Source: Setaria digitata
Lineage: Eukaryota; Nematoda; Chromadorea; Rhabditida; Setariidae
Assembly: GCA_003640385.1 (NCBI GenBank)
Contig: RCAB01000083.1
Coordinates: 1 to 64,000, forward strand
Length of the DNA: 64,000 bases
Reading direction: 5' to 3'
Each line of letters opens with the position of its first letter. Position 1 is the first letter of the stretch. A program made the translations under genes and the position numbers. Of the stretch, positions 12,001 to 23,700 are shown in pieces. The notes beneath the pieces were generated by a model. The model was not told the DNA's origin and ran no database searches. It saw only the letters and a list, made by a program, of their open reading frames with translations.

Positions 12001-15000
12001 ATAATTAATATTAAAATTGTGCGTTTAATTAATTCAGAAAACATTTTCCAGCTTTTCTGAAGAGACTTGCCAAGTAATATAACAGTATATAGTGAATTTC
12101 GCGATTGTGTTAATAATGTTTGAAAAAAATTCATTTTTGTGTGTAAATTAAACCATTTTAAAAATCGGTTTAACTATCTCACATTTTTTCGAGACAAAAA
12201 AAAGATTTTAGTTATTTATTAGTTCGCTTACTGAACCAGAATGAGTAAAGTTTTCTCTTTGAAATATAATGTGAAATTTGAAATGTAAAATGCTTTTTCA
12301 TTTATGAAAATCGTAGTTGGGGAATATTTTAGGAGATATTTTAAATCTCTTCCTAATAAATTAAAGGAAATAGTTGTCAAAAGATTTATTTGTTTAGTGC
12401 AATAAAAGCAAGGATTTGAATTCAGAAACTCTCTATAAATGTATGTAAAATGCTTAGCATTATTAGCTTTAGAAGAGAAATTATTTCTTCACAAAACGGA
12501 TTTCAATTTATGCAATCATCTACAAAACGGAAGAAATTAAAGAACTCCTATGAAAATAACATCTTTCATTCTCGAGAAGAAGCTTCTCACGATGATGCAC
12601 TTTTCTAGTTTTTATAGGTCCTAAAGCAAACTCCTTAAGATGTCAAAAGAGTTGTTATTTTACCCATTCCCAACCCCTCAGTGATGCTTAATTTTCGAGA
12701 TGACGTTTTAAAAAATTGTGTTAAAGATTTTTCTTTTGTGTTCATCAGTGATATCATTTTCATATGATATCACTGATAACGTTGAACTATATTCGAAGAC
12801 CAAAAATTTTATCGAAAATTTTAAATGTATACATCATTGTTATGAACACACCTTAAAAAATTTTCCCAATGGAAGCAAATCGATTTGAATTAAAGATAAA
12901 ATATGGCAACACAGACTTTTTTTAAAAGGATAATTTCAAATCTTTAATCAAATTACCAAGAAAAAAACAAGTTCAAGTATAACGCCGTACAATCTCTTCA
13001 CATAACATTATTATTCGAAAGCGCAGAAAGACTGAATAAAACAGTAGCCTTATTGGAAAATTCGCATTTAAAGTGTGAAAAAATTTAAAGACTTAAAATA
13101 AATTAATGTAATAAATAATCGTTGACAAATTGAATGAGATGATTTGCGGATTAGTAAATAAATTTAGTTTAATCTAACCATCTGAATGGAATAGTTTCAG
13201 GCCATGAAGAACAGTACTTTCAATGACTCACTGCTCTGGACAGTTGAAGGACAACTGCAATTTGAACTGGGACCAAAACTCAAATCAATGTTAAGTATCA
13301 ATGGAATCCACTATCAATGGCCTAAATTTACTAATACCATAACTGTTTTGGATGGATTGACAAGGAAACGTAGTGAAGGACAATTCAACAGCAATTTGGA
13401 GCCTGATGTAATCAATTTGTTTGAAAGTAATTTCGCGTTTCGGCTGGTATTTTGAAATATTTTGGCTACTTTAAACATAGCTCTATTAATGGCACCATAA
13501 GTCGAAACAATCTCGTCTATTTAGTAGCATAGAAACCGGCGCTTCTCCTGCATTTCCTAAAGAAAAGTTAACTGAAAAATTGAGGAAATAAAAGTTGGCT
13601 CGCGAGTGAATATGACAGATAAGACAAGACTTTGCGAATCAGTTTAGTCAAGGTTTATGGCAGTAGTTTTTTTTTTTTTTTTTTTTTTAAGTGGATGAAG
13701 TAAAAAGTTTTGAGCTGATAAGGGTTTAGTTAGAAAATTTGGTTGCAGTGAAGTACTACATTCTATAGCTAGTAGTTTTCAGTTCTTACTGCTCCATTAA
13801 AAAATTTCATATGGCCAAGTCGCATTTCAAAATTTCCCCCAGCCCCAGCAAATTTGCAACTGAGATTTCTGCAGTTAAGTGAGATACATCTCGAGAATGT
13901 CCCGCGAATTATCTCTGACAACTTTCAGAAATTAGCTCTAATATGTTCTTATCAGCAGTGTCAAGCAGTGGCGCAGCAATGCAGTCAAAAATTTCGACCA
14001 ATTGGCCATTGTTGCGAAATATGCTGTACTTTTTCGAATTCCAATGAATTAAACAATTTAATAAAATTAAGATGAAACATAAACTCTTTTATTCATATGT
14101 TCCACTCTGGACTGATGATTCGAGCAGTAAAAATCCCAAAATTTTGTTTCAAAATTCTGTCCAACAATAACCTTTTCCTCTTCTTTTCTTTAGTTTTATT
14201 TAATCTGCTGTTATACTTCACGAATTCAAATTATCACTTACAGATGCAATTGAAAACAGCACAGGTCTCTAGCAAAAGTTTTTTTTTGGTGTTTCAATCC
14301 CTTATCAGTTGATGTTTTTAAGTGACAAGAAGAGGCAAAATAAGAAATTTAATTGTTTGGGGATTCAAATATTGCACAAATTTCAGAGCTTTTTGCAAAG
14401 TCTTGAAAATTTTTGCAGAAAATAAAATCACTCAACTGATATGAAACTCCCAAAGGATTGAAAATTTCCTTATTCTACCATCACAATTTCACTGGCATTG
14501 TTTTTTAGAGCGATTCCTGTGAGATTTAAAAATCTGGATATTTGATATTGGAATCATTATTTTAACTTTTAGGCTCAATGCTTCGTTTTCGAGCAACAAC
14601 CTTCAATTTTGACAAATTTCGAAATAAAATGGAAAATTACAAGCGAGAAAATAAAGTAGTGAAGGAATACGGTTTAGATATTGCCATTTTGCGTGTCGAC
14701 TACAACGATTCCGTCCCACAATATCAGGTAAAATTATAAATAACCATGATTTGTTGAAAAAATATTATATTAGACAGCGCTGTTCAATTTAAATCAGTAA
14801 ATAGACATCAGTTCGGCTCTGATATATTCAGTAATTTATCTTTCAATGATTTTTATTTTGTGTTTTTGTGGATAGGTTAGATATTTCTCGCACCTGCATA
14901 ATATGCGTTTTTGGAAATAAATATTTTAGTTGTTTTTCTAACCAATTTATATTAAGGTTGTTGTCCTTGCACAAGATGGAACCATGCACCTATTCGAAGA

Positions 15001-16011
15001 GCGAATCTACCGTCAGGTCCTAAACGAACTAACTAGACTTATTGAGAATGATTTCGGTAAAGTTGGCTAATTTAGCCTGGCATTAAATTTTTGTTGTCTG
15101 CATTACTTCATTTTATTTGAATAGCATTAAACAATTGATAACAATGTTGCAACACAGATTTTATTATATAAGATCAGAACTATTGATCAGATTTCTTTCA
15201 GAAATTTCACCTTCACTGTTGATGCTTGAAGTTGAAGAAGTAGTTTCGGCAGGTTTTCGTAACTTGGCTAAAGGTTCTGTCGTCTATGATTTTTATTTAG
15301 TCAGTTCACAAGTTTCCTCAAAACATTAGACTTCTTAATTGAATGAGCTTACTCGATATTTTTACTTGATCATACATCAATTTCCTCTATTTGCAGATAA
15401 TCTTATGCTTGCTTTCATTATATTCTTAGTCATCGTTACAGTCACCATTGGAATTATCGTAGCAGTTAGACGAGATTGTGAATTCATTAAGTAAGTACTC
15501 GCATTGACTGTTTGTCGCTGAAGTTAATGTAATTCAATTTGCATTAGCCTTCTCCATTGAAGGATTCTAAAAGATTCAACGTAACTGGATATTTTGAAAT
15601 AAAATGAGAGAAACTAGTTTAATTCTAGCTTTCGAGGATTATTTACTCAAAAATCGTTCTACGAAGCAGTTGTTCGTTGGAGAAGTAGAAAAAATGAAGA
15701 CGAGCTTGAATTGCTGCGTAATGGTGGATCTGCCTCAGATACCATTCTAAACGATGCAGGGGCAAGTGAAATTTCGAATTAAAAAAAATAGAAACAGTGC
15801 TCATGATAGATGGCAAATTATAAAATGGACCTAAGGACATGGCCTTTGGAAATAAGCGCTCATTATAAGATATTCGAAAAATTGAAAAGGTAATGATCTA
15901 GAGTACTTTACCGGAATCTCGAAAAACCTGTGGTTTTTCCAGGATTCTCTGAAGCAAGAATCAGAATCCGGTTCAACTTTCGAAAATATTGCATTCGATG
16001 AACAAATATGA
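9038..16011 (+). CDS. Amnionless-like type I membrane protein (cubilin co-receptor family)
   Basis: In vertebrates amnionless carries cubilin to the apical membrane and drives its endocytosis; the same role here is inferred. Exons: 9038-9338, 9576-9694, 9862-9948, 13201-13407, 13875-14025, 14573-14727, 14957-15056, 15397-15490, 15629-15761, 15943-16011. They sum to 1416 bases (471 aa); human AMN is about 453 aa. Features in order: signal peptide (residues 1 to about 20), RTNVLEEKEYW and IPCGNDYI matching the AMN N-terminal blocks, a second block LQVPSSEDTAIIP, a Cys-rich module with CSQKFRPIGHCCEICC at about 262-288, one transmembrane helix at about 375-398 (AFIIFLVIVTVTIGIIVAV), and a cytoplasmic tail ending in STFENIAFDEQI, close to the FxNPxF endocytic motif of AMN. 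The last intron is read as GC-AG; without that splice the protein stops at 15782 (455 aa). The fourth exon aligns weakly, and its 3' boundary is the least certain. Confidence 0.85.
10344..10400 (+). other. Possible alternative terminal exon of amnionless
   Basis: After a good acceptor (TTTTTTGTCAG) this 57-base stretch reads in phase with the third amnionless exon as KLVVKEDGRVMKCLYDTS and then stops. If used it would give a truncated, soluble N-terminal product. No family support; it could be chance. Confidence 0.2.
11534..11574. repeat. Perfect 17-bp AT-only-arm hairpin in an amnionless intron
   Basis: Arms 11534-11550 and 11558-11574 are perfect reverse complements with a 7-base loop. The next 100 bases repeat the word ATTTAAA several times, giving a low-complexity block to about 11680. 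It lies in the 3.2-kb third intron of the amnionless gene. Confidence 0.75.
12744..12777. repeat. Perfect 14-bp hairpin in an amnionless intron
   Basis: Arms 12744-12757 and 12764-12777 (ATCAGTGATATCAT and its complement) flank a 6-base loop. The stem is of mixed composition, so it is less likely to arise by chance than AT-only palindromes nearby. Confidence 0.75.
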
Positions 16012-17788
16012 GATAAAATTAAGAAAAAAATATAAAAAGTGAATACTAGAAGTGAGATAAAGAATTTATTCTTTCTGTCAAAATTTCATTTCATTTATTT
16101 TTTTCAAAATTTTATTCTGTCAAAATTGTCGCAAATGCAATTTGCTGCGCTTAAGTTCAAGATTCTCTTCACGGTTTAACATTTCAGATTAACATTGATC
16201 GGACAAGGATCAAAATTATGGCATCTGACTTTACTCGCAAGAGACAAAATGCATGAATTTGTTTATTTTGCACTGTACTGTAGAAACTCTTAATTCTTCT
16301 GTTAAAAATTTCACTTATCAAAGTAAATCAAATTTTGGCATCATATAAACTGGAGGAAGAGAATGAGTATATTACAGTTGAACGCTTACCGAAGTATTGA
16401 ATGATTATGCTATAATCGATGCATACACAATTCTGTGACAATAAAAACATTGCTATATCACTATGTATAATTAATTACATTAATTTCATGTTGCATTGCA
16501 ACAAAACAATCACTGAAGAAAAGAAACCCGTATTTTTTGAAAAGAAATGTTTGTGAGTTTTCTCAAATTCAAAGAGAAACTAAATCAAAAATGTTTTATC
16601 ATTTTGCAATTTTTTAATTTCCTTGAGAAATCTTTTTATGAAGAAAATTTTTTACATCCCTTTCATTAAAAATTTTATTCATTTCAAGCAGCATTTAGCT
16701 GAAGGAAAAATAGCCATTTAGTGCCGAATTTTAAGTAACAACTGATTTAGTCCCAAGTAGTGTGTCTTCCAGTCCCATCAAGATTCAAAAAGCCACTTTT
16801 GCAAAATTTAAAATCAAACAAGAGGCAAGCAATTCAAAAAACTGTATATGACAATATAATATCGAATTTTTTCTAAAAACTGGAATAGGTGTTTGCAGTC
16901 TTTTTAGGCTTCATTGAGAAGTAAATGTGGGAAGGGAAAATTCTTCTGTTGTCATTTTCATTAAATTGACAATGCTTAATGAACCGAAGAAGTTGGAGAT
17001 GGAACGAAAGAATGCAGCGAAGGGAATGAACGATGCAATGAAAAGATGGACTAATTGAATAAAATATTGCAAAACTTCTTGGGTTCAAAAAAAGAAAAGA
17101 AAATAAATAACTTCACACTGCCAACTGAAAATTTAGAAAAAGGAAGTCCTCAGTTCGTCACACTTCCCTTTTGTTCTCATCAGTGGAACACACTGGATTA
17201 TTTATTTATCATCAGTATCTCAAATGTTTCATTTTCTTCCCTCAATTCTCTCGACTCTTTAATACTTCCAGAACTAACCACTTACATATTCAGCATACAT
17301 CTTACCATAGTTTTGTTGTAGTGAGAAACTGATCGCTTTACTCATTCCTTATCCATTACTTGCCATTATTTCCTTCCAGGTCCAAATATTTCTAACTTGA
17401 TGTACAAAGTTATGATAGATGTACTCAAGACGTCTCATTTTTTTGCTTTCGGAATTTTACGGAATCCTTCAGGTACTTCATCCAGAATGCTGTACCATGT
17501 ACCTACCATTCGACGGTCCTGAAACTTTTCAACATGATGTGAAAAATGTGAAAGTGAAAGTCTTATAGTGTCTTTCGAGGGATAACTAACGTAAATGGCG
17601 TTTAGATTCACACCATTATAACATTATCGATCATGATGTCAAGCAGTCTGTCTTGATGGATATCGTTGTTCGAATGCTTTTTCCTCCACATACAGTTTTG
17701 CAGACTAATTAAGACTGATTAGTTGCGACCGCTAATTTTTGAATATTTCAGCGACAAGAATTTCAAGGCTTCATTTTTACAAGTTGCA
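16012..17788. other. Intergenic between convergent genes
   Basis: This separates the 3' ends of amnionless (plus) and the synaptotagmin-like gene (minus). No exon is recognised; open stretches at 16873-17088 and 17055-17321 have no family resemblance or splice support. It should contain both 3' UTRs. Confidence 0.5.
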
Positions 17789-20700
17789 TCAATTTGCTAA
17801 CGAAGAAAATTTTCCCACCGGTTCATCACAAGCTGCATTAAGCGTTAGGTCTCTGAAACAATCCATCCACTGTTTCCTACCTTCTGGCATTGGACTATCT
17901 TTACCGATCACACAACAGCCAAGCAAATCATCGTGACCAATCCTGCAATGTTTTCTAATTATACAAATACATGATAAAACCGTAAATGTTTGTAATCCAT
18001 TACTTTTGCAAAATTACTTGGATTGACCTGACTGACCTCTTATAAATAACATTAATTCAGTAGAACCTTTAAGCCAGTTCTTACCTATCCCAATCCATCA
18101 CTCGAACTAGCAGATTTGTCCCCTCAATCTCATTCAATGGAAGGTCAAATTCGAGGCACTCATGGTATACAGGATTTAGATTAGCTCGTTTAATTGACGT
18201 TTTACGTGCTTTTACCCGTCGTTGTTGGTAAATCTGATCGATTTTAACATAAGGATCTGAAACAAATTAGCAAAGTTGCCTTTCTTCTTGTTTTAAGAAA
18301 AATTCTTTCAATAATTAATATAAGTGCCTGTTCATTATCTCCCCTCTGGAATTATTTCAAATTTTAAAAAATCATTATTTCCAAATCGTGTGATTTCTTG
18401 TCTGTACAAGTATTCAAACCAGAAATATTTTAGAACTAATGATGAATTTGTGGATAAGTTTTTGAAAAAGCAATGCTATTAATATTCAGTTTCAGACACT
18501 TTAACTTTGTTAATATTTCAACTTTTACATAAGAGTTTTATTGAAAAATTCACACCTGAAGCACCCGTAATATCCATTGGTCTTAAATTGTATGCCTTTG
18601 ATACAGTTACATAAAGTTTTCGACCAAGCATCGAGTACGACAAATATACTAGCAGGTCACCGAAATCATCCTTACCCTAAAAAGATGACGAATAATTTAT
18701 TAATATTTCGATAATTTAATATTCTTTTTCCTTCTTGACCGAACAGTCTAAGTGAAAATACAACGTTTCGGAAACTGACCCGACTACCAATGATTTGCAT
18801 TGTATGCTCCGTCCACGTGCTCAGTTCTGATTTCTCGAATAAATCACGCATGATCACGTTGCCAACGAGACCGTGTCGTGTAAAACGAACAAAATTGTAC
18901 ACAGTAAACTGCAACAATTTTCATAATCCTTTACGTGAATTAATCAAGTGATAATTGAATAAGCTAAAGTACAGTTCACTGAAAGCTTAATTTACCGGCC
19001 AGTACTTTCCTGTAATACACCAAATCTTTCAGGTATTCTAAGTTTTCAACAGTTGCTTATCTTCATGATGTCTGGAGTTAAAACAACTTCACAAGATAGT
19101 CAAGCTTAAACAATCTTTTAAAAGATTGGATTGAATTGATCATAAAACTCACTGATTAACCGTTTAAAATGTGTGCATTTACTTACTTGCAACATCCTAT
19201 TAGATAAATTAGCATGATCGACATCAAATGAAAACATTTCGTTGCATTCTGGATTAGAAGAATTTTTGAAAATGCGAGTTTTATACTGATTCCGCCTTTC
19301 AGGCAACAAACACAGTTTTACATATGGTTCCGAATTCTGTAACTTTCGCAATATTTACTAAATGAAAAATAAGTGGAAATCAATAATGTTTATTCTTAAG
19401 GTTACTGTGAAGATCATTAAAATCTAAAAAATTTATAAGCTTATTTTTATTTGAAAGCTTGGCAAACTAATTTAAAATAAAAAACCTTTAAAGCTTACTT
19501 CAGCAGGGATACCACTGGCTCGAATGACATGAACCATCAACACACGATGAATAAAATCGTACCGAAGAGAAAACGTTAATGTACCTCTAACACAGCAAAG
19601 ATCGGGGAATTTTTCACAGAAACCAGATTCGTAGTGTTGAACGGAACATTCATCAGTTTCCTGAAAACTTTAAGTGATTAATCTAATAAATTAGCTAAAC
19701 TGATTGTTTGATCTCATCCAAAGCAAAGGTTAAATCTATTTCTAAAGAATTCATAAGCTCTAGGCCAACGCATGATTCTACCACAGTTAAAGACATACCT
19801 CATCATTAACCTGCTCATTATCTTTGATTGTTGGTATTACTAATCCATTATGTTTTGATTCCGTCATACTATGCCACAATGAGCCAACGCTTGAAACACG
19901 GCTAAGTAAAGTCTTCTTGCACGAACTGGAAGGATGACGAAGAATTATAAGATAGCAGGGATTTCCTTGCATTAAATAGTGAAGTTTGTTGATTTTCTCG
20001 ACTATAGCTAAAGGAGAAGTGACAAGAAATTGTGTTCGGTTCCAGCAACGTATCATATCATTTCTGTACCGAAAACTGACATAAACTTGGTTTAGCCAAA
20101 GCATTTATGAAATTTTCTTCTTAAGCAATCAGGCAAACTGATCTCAAAGTCTGAAAAAAAAAAAAGAGAAGGCGTTGTGGTAAGAAGTGATTTTAAGGAA
20201 AGCTAGTAGCATCAGTATACCACAACTGTATTAAGAAAAAGTCAATTTTAAAGATGTTTATTAATTGAAGGAAAAAAAAATATTTAGCTTAATATTTATG
20301 TTCTGGAAGATATATCGGACATCTCGGAATATAAATTAAATATGAAATCCGAGAAATCTCTATGTCATTCTCACTTTCTGTTCTCTGGAATCATTTATTT
20401 ATCAAACCATTCTTCTGCAGAATAGTTTAATTGAAAATCCTCCACATAAACAATGAAGTTTATCAATGCAGTACCTTAGCTATCATATTTATAAACTTCA
20501 ATGTTACTTCTGCTCGTAGAGTAATTTATTAAAATGCTACTATTCATTGAAGGCGCAAATATTTGCACTCCTAACAACAGAATAAAATATTACAGAAGGG
20601 TTCATAAGTGATGTGAAGTAATTGCATCCAATAAACTTCACCATCCTCCTCCTTATTTCTCACTTCTTATGTGAATCTTGAAAAATTGTTATCATCCTAA

Positions 20701-23700
20701 AATTTATAACAAAAAACAGTCCTTTCATATTTTATTCTTTGGCTTTAGTAGTCGAAATGAATTATAATAGAAAAAGCTAAAGAAAAATTTCCATCTCATT
20801 TAAAATTAACGTTATCTATTATTCATTACCAAAAGTGTGAACTTAACGAGGCAGAAAATTTTGCCAATTAATCAATTAAGAAAAGAAATGATTTTTCAGG
20901 CTAAAAAATAGTAAGAGAAAAAAGTGCATTTCATAAGCCTTAGAAATACTATCTTTATAAATTTCAAAATTTAAATAAAATGGATGAAAGAAATTTCGGG
21001 AAAATATTTGTTTAGACATCTCAATTTTTTCACAACTTCGGCAACTCTCATAAACCCTTAAATGATAAGTATAGAATTTGAATTGCATTTCTTTACCTAT
21101 ATTCAATACCGATGGATGGTACTCCAAGATAACTATTTCAATAGTTGCAGACACTTGCACTGAATAACTTTTCTCGAGTGCAATTTGGCTAAGCCATTCA
21201 ACGCTAGCTTTTTTTCATCTTGTAGCACAATGAATGTAACATTAAATCTGGAAGAAGAAATGAAAACAAACTTTGTTCGGGAAGAGGACGACTGAGGTGG
21301 CGATTCAATGTGTTGCTGCTGTTCTTGAGATGGCGAACACTGTTGTTGACAAGAACCATACATTTCTGAAATACTTTACCTTTCGAAAATTTAAATCGAT
21401 GCTATTAAGCATGCAAGCGTGCTCTTTTAATTATTTATTATCTATAATGCAAGATAAGTTACTGACAAAGTATGATGAACACAAAAAGCATTCGTTTTTT
21501 TTTCTTAAAATTTGTTACATATTGTTATATAATATGAATGGAGGAAGTCAACCATGTTGACCTCTAATTATCTAGAATAATTAGTTATATTACAGTTGTA
21601 AAGAGATAAATCTGATATATTTATTTACTATAATTAATTTAAAAAAGTCTGAAAACAACGTCAGTGTGGAATGTAAGTATAAGCAATAAACACGAATCGC
21701 AGCTGTCAGCAAGGAAGTGTTAACTTGAAGCTTTGAGCCTAATTAGACAATACGAAATCTTGAAAATAGTACGATTTATTTAAAGCAAATGAAACAGGAA
21801 ACAACTTTTTGTACAAGTTCCACTGCATCGCAAACAGAGTCCTTAGTTCGCGAAAAAAATTAAGTCCTTTGAAAGATATCCAATCCAAAAAGAAAAAAAA
21901 GCCTAATTTTTCAGTAAAATAATTTTCTCTTAATTCAAAAAATTTTTTGATATAGTCAGATATGATCTCTTTTCGATTTTTTCCATAGGAAAGAGAACAA
22001 AAATCTATGGATCTAGGCATCAAAGGATTCCGCTTTCTTTGGTAGCCCACTGAACCATGAGTTCAAAGTTAAGCTGTTGAACTTTGCGTTCTGCTCTCCA
22101 GCCAAATCCAGGAGGCAGTCATCCAATTAAACTGATGAATCTGTCGCTATTATTTACTGATTATTTTATCTTTTCCAGGAAGCATTCTTTTCCCTTTAAA
22201 ATTTAGTTGACTTTTTTTTTTGATAAAAAATCATTCATCTATTTTGTTATCTCACAAATTAGAAATACTATGCATTACTTGTAATTTTAGCAGAGAAAAT
22301 TTTCAAAAAAAAATTTGATTTTACGAATGGAATAAGCTGAAGATGAATAAAGCAAGATTTAATATTCATAGAGCTATGAAGGCCATTAAGATTATCCTAT
22401 CTTTAATGGATATTATCGTTACTTTTAAGCTGTTGAAATCTAAGGGCATCTATTCGTCATTTTCAGAACGACGATAGATTTCAGATATTTTTGATGTTTC
22501 ACTCGTTTATCTTTCAATCCTGGATGTTGGAAAGGTCTTAACAGAAATGAATAAACATAGTTTAATCAGAAAAGCATAAGTGACAATTTTAGGTCTATGA
22601 GAATAATTATTTTACAAACGTGAAATACAAAATCAATATCTTCACTGAAAAGTGTTTAAACTTTCTTTATATTTCCATCTGAAGGAAGATTTTTTGTTAA
22701 CTGTGTCAATATATTTGCTTTGGAAAAAAATACTTTTAAATTAATGGACAGTTGAAATTACCTGAACTTACTTAGTTTTCACTTAATTAGCATGCAAAAA
22801 TAAGGGAAAGAGAAATAAGTAAGCTAAACTTGAATAAAAAAAAAATGAAAAGGATTTGGAAAAATGTGTCTGTTGGTATCTTAAAGAAAGCGTAAAAAAA
22901 GTTCCGAGGCACTCATACACGAATAAGAATTAATTACACCAGTACTTATTAAAGTTGAAATCAAATGAAGTTATGACATGAAATGTCGTCAAATATAAGT
23001 CTCTTCACAAAAAAAGTAATTTTGCATATGTAGTACTTATAAACTGTTCCAATGAAGGAAGAAAATGATTTCATCTGTTAACATGAAATAAACTGAAATT
23101 TAGTACGTTTTTTTATTCGGCTTAAAAATTTTTCAGGTTTTCTTCAATGAACCAAATCAAAAACGTTTTTAAAACTTTTTTTAACTATAATTTAATAAAA
23201 TTTTTGGATTTATTTCCGTTTCATAGACATTTTCTGATCATTTGAAATTAATGAAGGATTGAAAAAAAATCAATGGGAAATAAATGTTATATTGCTGATC
23301 GAGAAGTGCGAACCCCATATTGATTGGTGCTGTGTGATGAAAAAACGAGAAAATCTTGAAACAGTGTTTCGATCTTGGAAAGTCCATAAGATTTTTGAAA
23401 AATGTTTTCAATTTGACTCTTTTACCTTGTTTCATTTTAATGAATTTATGGCTTTTCTTCTTGCCAACAATAAGTGAGGATTGCATCATGATTTTTATGA
23501 AATCTTTTGTTGGTTTTTAAAACATTATCTGTTTCAATTTGAAAAAATCCAAGTGAAAAGAAACTTGAAAAACTATTACATTTTCGCTAAATTTTTCAAA
23601 TTTGTACCAGGAAGTTAAGTGATTTAGGAATGAACAAAAAAAATTAACTTAGATTTTATTCGATACACAAAAGCTGCTCCCATTTCCTGGGTAAATACAA

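Noticed and set aside
20076..21363. Extra 5' exons and an apparent frameshift in the synaptotagmin-like gene
   Set aside because: Open stretches here (for example the Gln/Ser-rich MYGSCQQQ frame and an ALEKSYSVQV frame) look coding but cannot be joined without frame breaks. The exons at 24973-25129 and 29269-29404 join directly to 20075 in phase, so no frameshift is needed.
23238..23489. Overlapping plus and minus frames of 72 and 83 codons
   Set aside because: They mirror each other in low-complexity DNA, lack splice signals and fall in an intron of the synaptotagmin-like gene.
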